From NCBI RefSeq assembly GCF_001008165.2, contig NZ_CP011452.2, positions 2,294,001-2,358,000 of the forward strand: DNA of 64,000 nucleotides, written 5' to 3'. A program made the position numbers and the translations under genes. Shown one piece after another: positions 9,555 through 17,019 of the stretch. The notes under the pieces are model-generated. The model did not search any database. It saw only the letters and a list, made by a program, of their open reading frames with translations, and was not told the origin of the DNA. Every line of letters begins with the position of its first letter. The stretch's first letter is position 1. The DNA is from Croceibacterium atlanticum (lineage in GTDB: Bacteria; Pseudomonadota; Alphaproteobacteria; Sphingomonadales; Sphingomonadaceae).

Positions 9555-10469
9555 ATGAAATTCGGGCCCATTATTCTGGCCGCGGTGCTGGGTGCTGCTT
9601 CGGTGCCGGTCGCCGCGCAAGACGACCGGATGACCCCCATCGCAGCCCCGGCGCAACCAGGTGCCATCCCGCTTGATACCGGGCCGCTGCCGGGCGCGAC
9701 GGCCGGGGAATCCTGGCATCAGCAATATGGCAGCCGCTTTGCCCGCAATGTCACCAACGCCACATTGACGCCTTTCCTGCCCGACCCTGAAAACGCATCG
9801 GGCGCGGCCGTCGTGGTCGCTCCGGGCGGCGGGTTTCGCACCCTCTCGATGGAAAACGAGGGGTGGGATGTGGCCCGGGCCCTGGCCGACCGGGGCGTTG
9901 CCGCTTTCGTTCTCAAATACCGCCTGAACCAGACTCCAGCCGCCCTGGACGAGTTCGAGCGTTCTTCGCAAGTGCCGCCCCCTGGGGCGGAACGGCCTGC
10001 CCGCCCCGCCCCCGACGCAGCTGCACAAGCCATCGCCCCGCAAATTGCAGATGCGGAAGCGGCCTTTGCGCTGATCCGGGAAAGGGCCGCGGAATGGAAT
10101 GTCGATCCTGACCGGATCGGGATGGTCGGTTTTTCCGCCGGGGCAATGCTCACCATGACCACGGCCCTTCATGGCGAAAATGCAAAACCGGCCTTTCTGG
10201 GCGATATTTACGGTCCGCTGACCGCGATGAATGTGCCTGCCGATGCGCCGCCATTATTCGTTGCTCTGGCTGCGGACGACCCGCTGTTTCCGGGCTCCGA
10301 TTTCGGCCTGATCCAGAGCTGGCAATCGGCCGGCCGCCCGGTGGAATTCCATTATTACGAACAGGGCGGCCACGGTTTCGGGATGTATCCCAAAACCACC
10401 ACCAGCACCGGCTGGTTCGACGCATTCGCCGCCTGGCTGAAAATGCACGGCTTCATCAAGGCAGACTGA
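9555..10469 (+). CDS. Secreted alpha/beta-hydrolase esterase (putative acetylxylan or feruloyl esterase)
   Basis: This 304-residue exported hydrolase has a signal peptide (MKFGPIILAAVLGAASVPVAAQ). The oxyanion-type segment VVVAPGGGF, nucleophile elbow GFSAG (about 10129-10143), an acid in AADDPLFPG and a His in GGHGFGM near the C-terminus form a serine hydrolase triad of the dienelactone-hydrolase/acetyl-esterase type. In this setting it most likely deacylates xylan or xylo-oligosaccharides, but substrate specificity cannot be read from the motifs. The ribosome binding site is GAGGGGATGAGAGATA just before the ATG. Two further secreted proteins follow closely on the same strand, suggesting an operon. 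Confidence 0.85.
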   Translation: MKFGPIILAAVLGAASVPVAAQDDRMTPIAAPAQPGAIPLDTGPLPGATAGESWHQQYGSRFARNVTNATLTPFLPDPENASGAAVVVAPGGGFRTLSMENEGWDVARALADRGVAAFVLKYRLNQTPAALDEFERSSQVPPPGAERPARPAPDAAAQAIAPQIADAEAAFALIRERAAEWNVDPDRIGMVGFSAGAMLTMTTALHGENAKPAFLGDIYGPLTAMNVPADAPPLFVALAADDPLFPGSDFGLIQSWQSAGRPVEFHYYEQGGHGFGMYPKTTTSTGWFDAFAAWLKMHGFIKAD

Positions 10470-10524
10470 TCGCCTTCGCGGCGGGTGGCCAGGCCCGCCC
10501 GCCGCCCGTTTTCAAAGGATCGAT

Positions 10525-11223
10525 GTGAGAAAACGACCCTTGCGGGCCGCGCAGCGCGTCACCGCCGCGCTCTTGCTGGCAGCCGGGACCGGCGCCTTCG
10601 CCCAGACACAGGCAGTGCCGCCGCTCAGCGACTATTTCACCCCTGCGGGAGAAGCGCCGACAACGCCGGACAAGGATGGATTCATTGGCCGCTGGCTGCT
10701 GCTGGAGCCGATCGAAAAACCCAATCCCACCAATACGGTATTCACGGGCAGCTATGTGCGCGATGCTTTGGCGCCGGCGGGTTTCCCCGGCGAATTCGGC
10801 ACCGTGCCCGAAGACGGGGAGGCCGCCGGCAAGAACGCATCCCTGCGCTGGCACGCGCTGGATTCAAAGCTCTGGGACGTGAAACTGTTCAACTTCGCCC
10901 AGGCCCTGGGGAAGCCGAAATACGGGGTCTTGTTCTGGGCGGTGACCGTGGTGGAAAGTCCGCGGGAAATAAAAAATGTGCGGATGGCCGTCGGGTCCAA
11001 CTCCGCATCGATCTGGTGGATCGATGGCCAGGAAGTGGCGACATTGTTCGATGATCGCCGGATGGTGATGGACGATGTCCTTTCGGACCGCCTGACCCTG
11101 AAGAAGGGGCGCAACGTGATCTATGGCGCGATCATCAACGGGCCGGGGCTGAGCGATTTCTGCATACGCTTTCTGGACGAAAGCGGAGAGCCTGTTCGCG
11201 ATCTCGAAATCGACGTGAAATGA
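10525..11223 (+). CDS. Secreted protein of unknown function, beta-sandwich-like
   Basis: The 232-residue product begins at GTG 10525 with AAAGGATCGAT upstream as ribosome binding site, and has a signal peptide ending near GTGAFAQ. The rest is rich in Trp and Gly turns, with a segment (ASIWWIDGQEV) resembling the jelly-roll carbohydrate-binding domains inserted in sialate O-acetylesterases and GH2 enzymes. No catalytic signature is evident. It sits between an esterase and a GH43 gene, overlapping the latter by ATGA, which argues that it is translated with them and acts on the same polysaccharide, perhaps as a binding or accessory subunit. I do not recognise a named family. Confidence 0.7.
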   Translation: MRKRPLRAAQRVTAALLLAAGTGAFAQTQAVPPLSDYFTPAGEAPTTPDKDGFIGRWLLLEPIEKPNPTNTVFTGSYVRDALAPAGFPGEFGTVPEDGEAAGKNASLRWHALDSKLWDVKLFNFAQALGKPKYGVLFWAVTVVESPREIKNVRMAVGSNSASIWWIDGQEVATLFDDRRMVMDDVLSDRLTLKKGRNVIYGAIINGPGLSDFCIRFLDESGEPVRDLEIDVK

Positions 11224-12704
11224 GACTGGATATGTTCGCAACATTCATCCCGGCGCCGCTGCGGCGGGCATTCGCCCTTTGCGCCGCCGGCATTGCCTGC
11301 ACCCTTGCCTGGCCAGGACCGGCATCGGCCCAGCTGGCCGGGGACGTTTTCATCCACGATCCGTCCACCATCGTCGAATCCGATGGCAAATGGTTCACCT
11401 TCGGCACGCGGGGCGGCGGATTGATATCGGAAGACGGCTGGACCTGGGAAGATGGCGCAATTCGCCCCGGCGGAGGCGTGGCGCCCGATGTCGTCAGGAT
11501 CGGGGACAGATATTACGTTGCCTGGGCGGTCGGCGGCGGCGGGATGTCGGGCGGCCATGCCAGCGAAGTGAAGATCATGTGGACCAGGTCGCTCGACCCG
11601 GCATCGCCGGATTTCGAATTTCACGAAGTCGGCACCGTCGCTTCAAGCGACGGGGTGGAAAACCATGACGCGATCGACCCGGCATTTCTTTATCATGATG
11701 GACGGCTCTGGCTCAGTTACGGCACCTATTTCGGGTCTATCCGGATCATAGAGCTGGACCCGGCCACGGGCATGCGCAAGGCAGGGAACGAGCCGGTGGA
11801 CATCGCCATCGACATGGAAGCCACGGCGCTCATGTACCGGGATGGCTGGTATTATCTGCTCGGCACGCATGGCACTTGCTGCGATGGGCCGAATTCCACC
11901 TACAATATCCGTGCAGGGCGATCCCGCAATGCGCTTGGGCCATATGTCGATAATATGGGCATTCCACTGCTACGCGGCGGCGGGAAGCTCGTCGCCAGTG
12001 CGCATGACCGGATGATCGGCGCAGGTCATTTCGGCCTGCTTGATCTGGGCGATGGCCTTCAGAAATTTTCATTGCATTACGAAGCGGACATGGATCGCAG
12101 CGGGCGCAGCGTACTGGCCATCGAACCGCTCTTATGGCGCGATGGATGGCCCGTTGCCGGCAGCAATGTTCGGCCGGGGACTTATGAGATCAAGTCGGAG
12201 CGAAGCGGCAACGCCTTGCAGCTCAAGACTGATTTCGTTCGGATACCCTTCGATGCCCGGCGCAGCTTCATGGCCGGGCCTGACGATCCCGTTGCCCCCC
12301 TTGCCAGACAGACGCTGGACGATGTGCGCGGGACATGGCCCGACGGCGCCATCAGGGTCGATCTATCCGCCTTCATGGTGCGCCCGAACCAGCTATGGAC
12401 CATAACCCCCGTGCCCGAGGCAGGCGGTTGGTTCGGCGCGCCCTTCTACAAGATCACCATTCAGGGGACTGAGCGTGCACTTGCCGCGACGCCGGATCGC
12501 GAGATCGAAGCTGTCCCGGCCTTTAGCGGAGAAGACAGCCAATTGTGGCGGATCGACCAGTTAACCGACGGCACTTACCGCATCACGCCGAAGACATTCG
12601 CCGGGGAAGACCTGGCCATGATGGCGATCGGGGCGAGCACGCCGACACTGGCCCCCTTCGATCCGGGCTCGGATGAAGGCCGCTGGCGGTTCAGGCTTCC
12701 CTGA
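11220..12704 (+). CDS. GH43 family glycoside hydrolase (arabinanase/arabinofuranosidase-like) with C-terminal ricin-like domain
   Basis: This 494-residue exported enzyme has a signal peptide ending near GPASAQL. The five-bladed propeller residues of GH43 are visible: catalytic base Asp in FIHDPSTI, pKa-modulating Asp in DAIDPAFLYHDG, and acid Glu in DMEATALMYRDG. The layout resembles the endo-1,5-alpha-L-arabinanase branch. Residues from about 320 onward form an extra domain ending in TYRITPKTFAGEDL and GRWRFRLP, which looks like a ricin-type beta-trefoil used for sugar binding. It overlaps the upstream unknown secreted gene by ATGA. The exact linkage hydrolysed is uncertain; arabinan side chains of xylan or pectin are plausible. 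Confidence 0.85.
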   Translation: MRLDMFATFIPAPLRRAFALCAAGIACTLAWPGPASAQLAGDVFIHDPSTIVESDGKWFTFGTRGGGLISEDGWTWEDGAIRPGGGVAPDVVRIGDRYYVAWAVGGGGMSGGHASEVKIMWTRSLDPASPDFEFHEVGTVASSDGVENHDAIDPAFLYHDGRLWLSYGTYFGSIRIIELDPATGMRKAGNEPVDIAIDMEATALMYRDGWYYLLGTHGTCCDGPNSTYNIRAGRSRNALGPYVDNMGIPLLRGGGKLVASAHDRMIGAGHFGLLDLGDGLQKFSLHYEADMDRSGRSVLAIEPLLWRDGWPVAGSNVRPGTYEIKSERSGNALQLKTDFVRIPFDARRSFMAGPDDPVAPLARQTLDDVRGTWPDGAIRVDLSAFMVRPNQLWTITPVPEAGGWFGAPFYKITIQGTERALAATPDREIEAVPAFSGEDSQLWRIDQLTDGTYRITPKTFAGEDLAMMAIGASTPTLAPFDPGSDEGRWRFRLP

Positions 12705-12788
12705 CCGGGGCGCTTCTTCCGCATAAATCCGCAAGACTGCCCGAAGGTAATGGTTGGCATCGGCTTGCTTCCACACTGCGAATAGTGA

Positions 12789-12802
12789 TGATAGCGCTAT
12801 CA
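12789..12802. promoter_or_regulatory. Perfect AGCGCT palindromic operator before GH9
   Basis: TGATAGCGCTATCA is a perfect 14-bp palindrome, 33 bp upstream of the GH9 start codon. It has the even-spaced central CG typical of LacI-family operators and recurs at 15448, 19467 and 27727. The LacI-type regulator encoded at 21689-22774 is the obvious candidate to bind it. Confidence 0.8.
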
Positions 12803-12835
12803 GAAAATGCCTGCGCCAGACAGGAGAGGAGAGAG

Positions 12836-15349
12836 ATGGGTTACAAACAGATGTTCCTGGCCGGTGCGGCCTGCATCGCTTCTGTCTGGGCTGCATCGGC
12901 CCTGGCCCAGGAAAGCGAACCCCTGACTCTTTCCGAAGCCGAATATTTCCAGGCGGACGGGGCGAATGTGCTGGTATTTTCCAACTGGTATGATGGCCTG
13001 TTCGCGGATTCGAAAATCAGCGGCATCGAGCTGATCCAGCAAGGCGAACGGATCGCCACCAATGGCGATGTGCGCCTTTCCGCCACGCCCGGACAGTGGG
13101 ATCCGATCGGAAGGCTGGTGGAACGAAAGGTCGATGCGGAAAACGGGCGGATCGAGGTTACGCTCGAATATCCCGATCATGATTTCACCTATCGGATCGT
13201 GGCACAGAATGCTGGCGAGGGGGTTGATCTGGCCGTCGTGCTGGATGCGCCCCTGCCGCCGGAACTGGCCGGGAAAGCCGGGCTGAACCTGGAATTCCTT
13301 CCTTCGGCCTATTTCCGGCAAAGCTATTTCGCGGACGGGACACCCGGTGCCTTTCCGCGCCATCCGGCAGGAAACATGGTGGCAGGTGGCCCGCGCAACG
13401 CGGCAAGCGGCCGCGATTTTGGCCCCGGCGCGGAACCCTTGCCGCTCGCCACGGGCCGCAGGCTGGTTCTGGCGCCGGGCGATGCCGCCCGCCATGTCCG
13501 GATCGAAGCCGGATCGGGGGAGCTGGCCCTGTATGATGGGCGCAACCAGGCACAGAATGGCTGGTTCGTGGTGCGCAGCATGATCCCTTCTGGCCGGACC
13601 GGAAAGGTGATCGAATGGACGCTCACCCCCAATTCCGTTCCGGGCTGGTTGCGAGATCCCGTCATCGGGCATTCCCAGCTGGGCTATGCGCCGCAACAGG
13701 CCAAGCGCGCCGTGATCGAACTGGACGCAAATGACGCTGGTGGCGGAGAAATGCGGCTGCTGCGCATCGATCCGGATGGCGGCGAAACAATCGTCCAGTC
13801 CGGCGCGCCGGACCCGTGGGGCAATTACCTTCGGTATCGCTACGCCGTCTTCGACTTTTCGGAAGTGCGGGAAACCGGCCTTTACGCGCTGGATTATCGC
13901 GGCCAGCGAACTTCACCCTTCCGCATCGCACGCGACGTATATGAAGACGTCTGGCATCCGGGAATGGACGTCTTCATGCCGGTGCAGATGGACCATATGC
14001 TGGTCAACGAGGCATATCGTGTCTGGCATGGCGATCCGCATCGCGACGATGCGCGGCAGGCGCCAGTGAACCACGAACATATCGACCTGTATCGGCAGGG
14101 ACCGACAACCGACACGCCTTTCGCGCCCGGCGAACATGTTCCCGGCTTGAATGTGGGCGGCTGGCTGGATGCGGGCGACTTCGACATTCGAACGCAAACG
14201 CAATATGCGGTGGTTCGGGAACTGGCGCATATCTGGGAAGATTTCCGCCCAACCCGCGATCAGACCCTGGTCGATCACGATCTGCGCCGCGTGGAAATAC
14301 ACGTCCCCGACGGCAAGCCCGATATGCAGCAACAGATTGCCCACGGGGTGCATTACCTTCTGTCCATGTATGATGCGGTTGGCCATGCCGTGCACGGCGT
14401 GGTGGAGCCGGACGTGGCGCAATATACCCATCTGGGCGATGCCGCGTCCAAGACCGACGGACTTATCTTCGATCCGAAATTGTCTTTCGGAGAACGCACC
14501 GCAACGCATAGCGGAACGCCTGATGATCGCTGGGTCTTCACCTCGCGCGCCAGCGCCCTCGATTACGGAACGGCTGCAGCATTAGCCGCCGCTTCCCGCG
14601 CGCTTGGCGGTTATGACGACGCGCTCGCCCGCAAGGCCCTGCATATGGCCGAACAGGTATGGGCCGAAGAACAGTCCCGCCCGCCATTCACCTTCACCCA
14701 CGGCAACACCACCGGCGGATGGCTGCCGGGTGAGGAATTCATGGCGACGGCAGAACTGCTGTCAGCGACGGGCAAGCAGGAATATGCCCGTCATATCGCG
14801 CAAATCTGGCCGCAGATCGCACCGCGAGCGGCGCAATATCTGCGTATGGCGCTGCGTATATTGCCGCATATGCCCGAAAGCTGGCGTGCAGAGATCGAAC
14901 AGGTCGCGCGCGAGGCCGTTTCCGCCACGGAGCCGTTCACAGGGCCCAACCCCTATGGCGTTCCGATCACCACCGGGGGCTGGGCGGGCAATGGCGCGAT
15001 TATCGAAACCGGGTTGACCGACTATGCGATTCACAAGGCATTTCCGCAGCTTTCTGATGGGCAGGCGGTCTATCGGGCGCTGGATTACCTGCACGGCACC
15101 CATCCCGCATCCAATCTGTCCTTCGTGTCGGCCGTCGGCGCGAAATCGAAGGAAGTTGCCTATGGCAGTAACCGGGCGGACCATTCCTTCATTCCCGGCG
15201 GGGTCGTGCCAGGCGTGCTGATCATCAAGCCGGATTACCCGGAAAACCAGGAAAACTGGCCCTATTTCTGGGGTGAAAACGAATATGTGGTGAACATGAC
15301 GCCCAGCTATGTCGCGCTTGTTCACGCTGCAATCGAGATGGGAGACTGA
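12836..15349 (+). CDS. GH9 family glycoside hydrolase with additional N-terminal domain
   Basis: This 837-residue secreted enzyme has a signal peptide ending AASALAQE; the start at ATG 12836 follows GGAGAGGAGAGAG. Domains in order: an unassigned N-terminal region of about 270 residues, a CelD_N-type immunoglobulin-like domain beginning near VIGHSQLGYAPQQAKRA and ending before DVYEDVWHPG, then the alpha6/alpha6 GH9 catalytic domain. The nucleophile/base Asp pair is in GGWLDAGDFD (about 14155-14184) and the likely acid Glu is in GENEYVVNM near 15272-15298. GH9 members cut beta-1,4-glucan, xyloglucan or act as exo-glucosidases. A perfect operator precedes it, so it belongs to the LacI-controlled set. 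Substrate is not determined; beta-glucan or xyloglucan would broaden the locus beyond xylan. Confidence 0.88.
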   Translation: MGYKQMFLAGAACIASVWAASALAQESEPLTLSEAEYFQADGANVLVFSNWYDGLFADSKISGIELIQQGERIATNGDVRLSATPGQWDPIGRLVERKVDAENGRIEVTLEYPDHDFTYRIVAQNAGEGVDLAVVLDAPLPPELAGKAGLNLEFLPSAYFRQSYFADGTPGAFPRHPAGNMVAGGPRNAASGRDFGPGAEPLPLATGRRLVLAPGDAARHVRIEAGSGELALYDGRNQAQNGWFVVRSMIPSGRTGKVIEWTLTPNSVPGWLRDPVIGHSQLGYAPQQAKRAVIELDANDAGGGEMRLLRIDPDGGETIVQSGAPDPWGNYLRYRYAVFDFSEVRETGLYALDYRGQRTSPFRIARDVYEDVWHPGMDVFMPVQMDHMLVNEAYRVWHGDPHRDDARQAPVNHEHIDLYRQGPTTDTPFAPGEHVPGLNVGGWLDAGDFDIRTQTQYAVVRELAHIWEDFRPTRDQTLVDHDLRRVEIHVPDGKPDMQQQIAHGVHYLLSMYDAVGHAVHGVVEPDVAQYTHLGDAASKTDGLIFDPKLSFGERTATHSGTPDDRWVFTSRASALDYGTAAALAAASRALGGYDDALARKALHMAEQVWAEEQSRPPFTFTHGNTTGGWLPGEEFMATAELLSATGKQEYARHIAQIWPQIAPRAAQYLRMALRILPHMPESWRAEIEQVAREAVSATEPFTGPNPYGVPITTGGWAGNGAIIETGLTDYAIHKAFPQLSDGQAVYRALDYLHGTHPASNLSFVSAVGAKSKEVAYGSNRADHSFIPGGVVPGVLIIKPDYPENQENWPYFWGENEYVVNMTPSYVALVHAAIEMGD

Positions 15350-15447
15350 CGCCGGATCGCCCCCGAATTCCGCGGCCTGAGGAGGGACGCCGGCAATAGT
15401 ACCGCCGCGGAACTACACCTCTTGCCGAAATACTGACCTTACTGCAT

Positions 15448-15461
15448 AGTTAGCGCTACCA
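15448..15461. promoter_or_regulatory. AGCGCT operator before the sugar porter gene
   Basis: AGTTAGCGCTACCA matches the locus palindrome at all but two positions and sits 37 bp upstream of the porter start codon. The form TGTTAGCGCTACCA is, as I recall it, close to the xylose operator of Caulobacter crescentus. Confidence 0.75.
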
Positions 15462-15498
15462 TAAATGCGGCCGCAGAGCCGCCTGGGAGGGATTGGAT

Positions 15499-16899
15499 AT
15501 GGAAACGACGCGACAGGGCGTGAACATGGCGCTCATCACCGCGATTGTCGCCGTTGCGACGATCGGCGGGTTGCTGTTCGGTTATGACAGCGGCGCGGTG
15601 AACGGTACGCAAGGCGGGCTGACGGCTGAATTCGGCCTCAACGACGCACAGCTTGGTTTCACGGTCGGCGTATTGCTGATCGGTTGCGCGGTGGGCGCCT
15701 TCTTTGCCGGGCGGCTGGCGGATGCGATCGGGCGCCGCACAGTCATGATCATGGCCGCGGCGCTCTTTGTCGTGGGTGCGCTGATCCAGGGCGTAACCGA
15801 ATCGCATGCGATCTTCGTCATCTTCCGCTTTGCCGGCGGCCTCGCGGTGGGCGCGGCATCGGTCCTGTCCCCGCTCTACATTTCGGAAGTGGCTCCGGCC
15901 AAAATTCGCGGCCGGCTGACTACGGTTCAGCAGGTGATGATCATCAGCGGCCTGACGGCAGCCTTCGTGGTCAATTACTTCCTCGCCCAAGCGGCAGGCA
16001 ATTCACTCGGTGAAATCGGCGGCACGCAGGCATGGCGCTGGATGTATCTGGCGCAGGCCGTGCCGGCAGTCGTGTTCCTGGTGGCGCTGCTCTTCATTCC
16101 GGAAAGCCCGCGATACCTTGTCTCCAAGAAGAAGGAGGAGCAGGCGCTGGCCGTACTCTCCCGGCTGTTCGGCGCTGATGAAGCGAACCGCAAGGTGATC
16201 GACATCCGCCGCACATTCTCCGACGATTATCGCCCGCGGCTGAAGGATGTAACCGCTCCGGGCACAATATTCCGCCCGATCGTCTGGGGCGGCATAATGC
16301 TGGCGACGTTCCAGCAATTCGTCGGCATCAACATCATCTTCTATTACGGCGAAACGCTGTGGCGCCTGGCGGGCGTATCGGAAGAGGTGGCGCTGGAACG
16401 CAATATCCTTTCCGGCGTGGTCTCCATCGCGGCGGTTCTGGTCGCACTGATGGTGATCGACAAGATCGGCCGCAAACCGCTCCTGATGATCGGTTCGCTG
16501 GGGATGGGCATGACGCTGGCAGCCATGACCTGGGCCTTCAGCGGCGCAGGCACCGACGCTGCGGGGAATCTGGCACTGGGCGAAACGGCAGGCTGGGTCG
16601 CACTGGTTGCGGCCAATCTCTACGTCATCTTCTTCAACGCCAGCTGGGGCCCCGTGATGTGGGTGATGCTGGGCGAAATGTTCCCCAACCAGATGCGCGG
16701 AAGCGCACTCGCCCTGGCGGGTCTGGCGCAATGGGTCGCAAATTATCTCGTGGTTCAGAGCTTCCCATCCATGGCGAGCGGCCTTGGACTGGCAACCGTC
16801 TACGCTCTCTATACGGCCGCCGCATTCATCAGCTTCTTCCTTGTCAGGAAACTCCTTACCGAAACCAATGGCAAGGAGCTGGAGGACATGGTCGGCTGA
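15499..16899 (+). CDS. Sugar porter MFS transporter (XylE-like sugar:H+ symporter)
   Basis: This 466-residue inner-membrane transporter of the sugar porter family has twelve predicted membrane helices. Signature motifs are present: GGLLFGYDSGAVNG in helix 1, GRLADAIGRR between helices 2 and 3, PESPRYL after helix 6, and a C-terminal TETNGKELEDM equivalent of the PETKG motif. It most likely imports xylose or another pentose or hexose. The ATG at 15499 is preceded by GGGAGGG with good spacing, so the TTG two codons earlier is not needed. Its own operator lies upstream and a strong terminator follows, so it is probably a single-gene transcription unit. Confidence 0.92.
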   Translation: METTRQGVNMALITAIVAVATIGGLLFGYDSGAVNGTQGGLTAEFGLNDAQLGFTVGVLLIGCAVGAFFAGRLADAIGRRTVMIMAAALFVVGALIQGVTESHAIFVIFRFAGGLAVGAASVLSPLYISEVAPAKIRGRLTTVQQVMIISGLTAAFVVNYFLAQAAGNSLGEIGGTQAWRWMYLAQAVPAVVFLVALLFIPESPRYLVSKKKEEQALAVLSRLFGADEANRKVIDIRRTFSDDYRPRLKDVTAPGTIFRPIVWGGIMLATFQQFVGINIIFYYGETLWRLAGVSEEVALERNILSGVVSIAAVLVALMVIDKIGRKPLLMIGSLGMGMTLAAMTWAFSGAGTDAAGNLALGETAGWVALVAANLYVIFFNASWGPVMWVMLGEMFPNQMRGSALALAGLAQWVANYLVVQSFPSMASGLGLATVYALYTAAAFISFFLVRKLLTETNGKELEDMVG

Positions 16900-16930
16900 C
16901 CACTCCCGCAGCGCAGATCATGCACCAGGC

Positions 16931-16963
16931 GGCCGGGGCGGCAAGAACCGCCCCGGCCGTTTT
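16931..16963 (+). terminator. Rho-independent terminator after the sugar porter
   Basis: An 11-bp perfect GC-rich stem (GGCCGGGGCGG / CCGCCCCGGCC) with loop CAAGAA is followed by GTTTT. It lies 32 bp after the porter stop codon and reads in its direction. Confidence 0.85.
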
Positions 16964-16989
16964 CATATTGCCTGTGTGATCGCGCGTTG

Positions 16990-17016
16990 GGCCGGGTGCA
17001 GGGCCTGCGCCCGGCC
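16990..17016. terminator. Hairpin at the 3' end of the GH3 gene
   Basis: GGCCGGG-t-GCA pairs with TGC-g-CCCGGCC (11 pairs, one G-T wobble, loop GGGCC) immediately after the GH3 stop codon on the minus strand. There is no T tract on the minus side, so it may act only as an mRNA-stabilising stem or a weak terminator between the convergent genes. Confidence 0.4.
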
Positions 17017-17019
17017 TGT

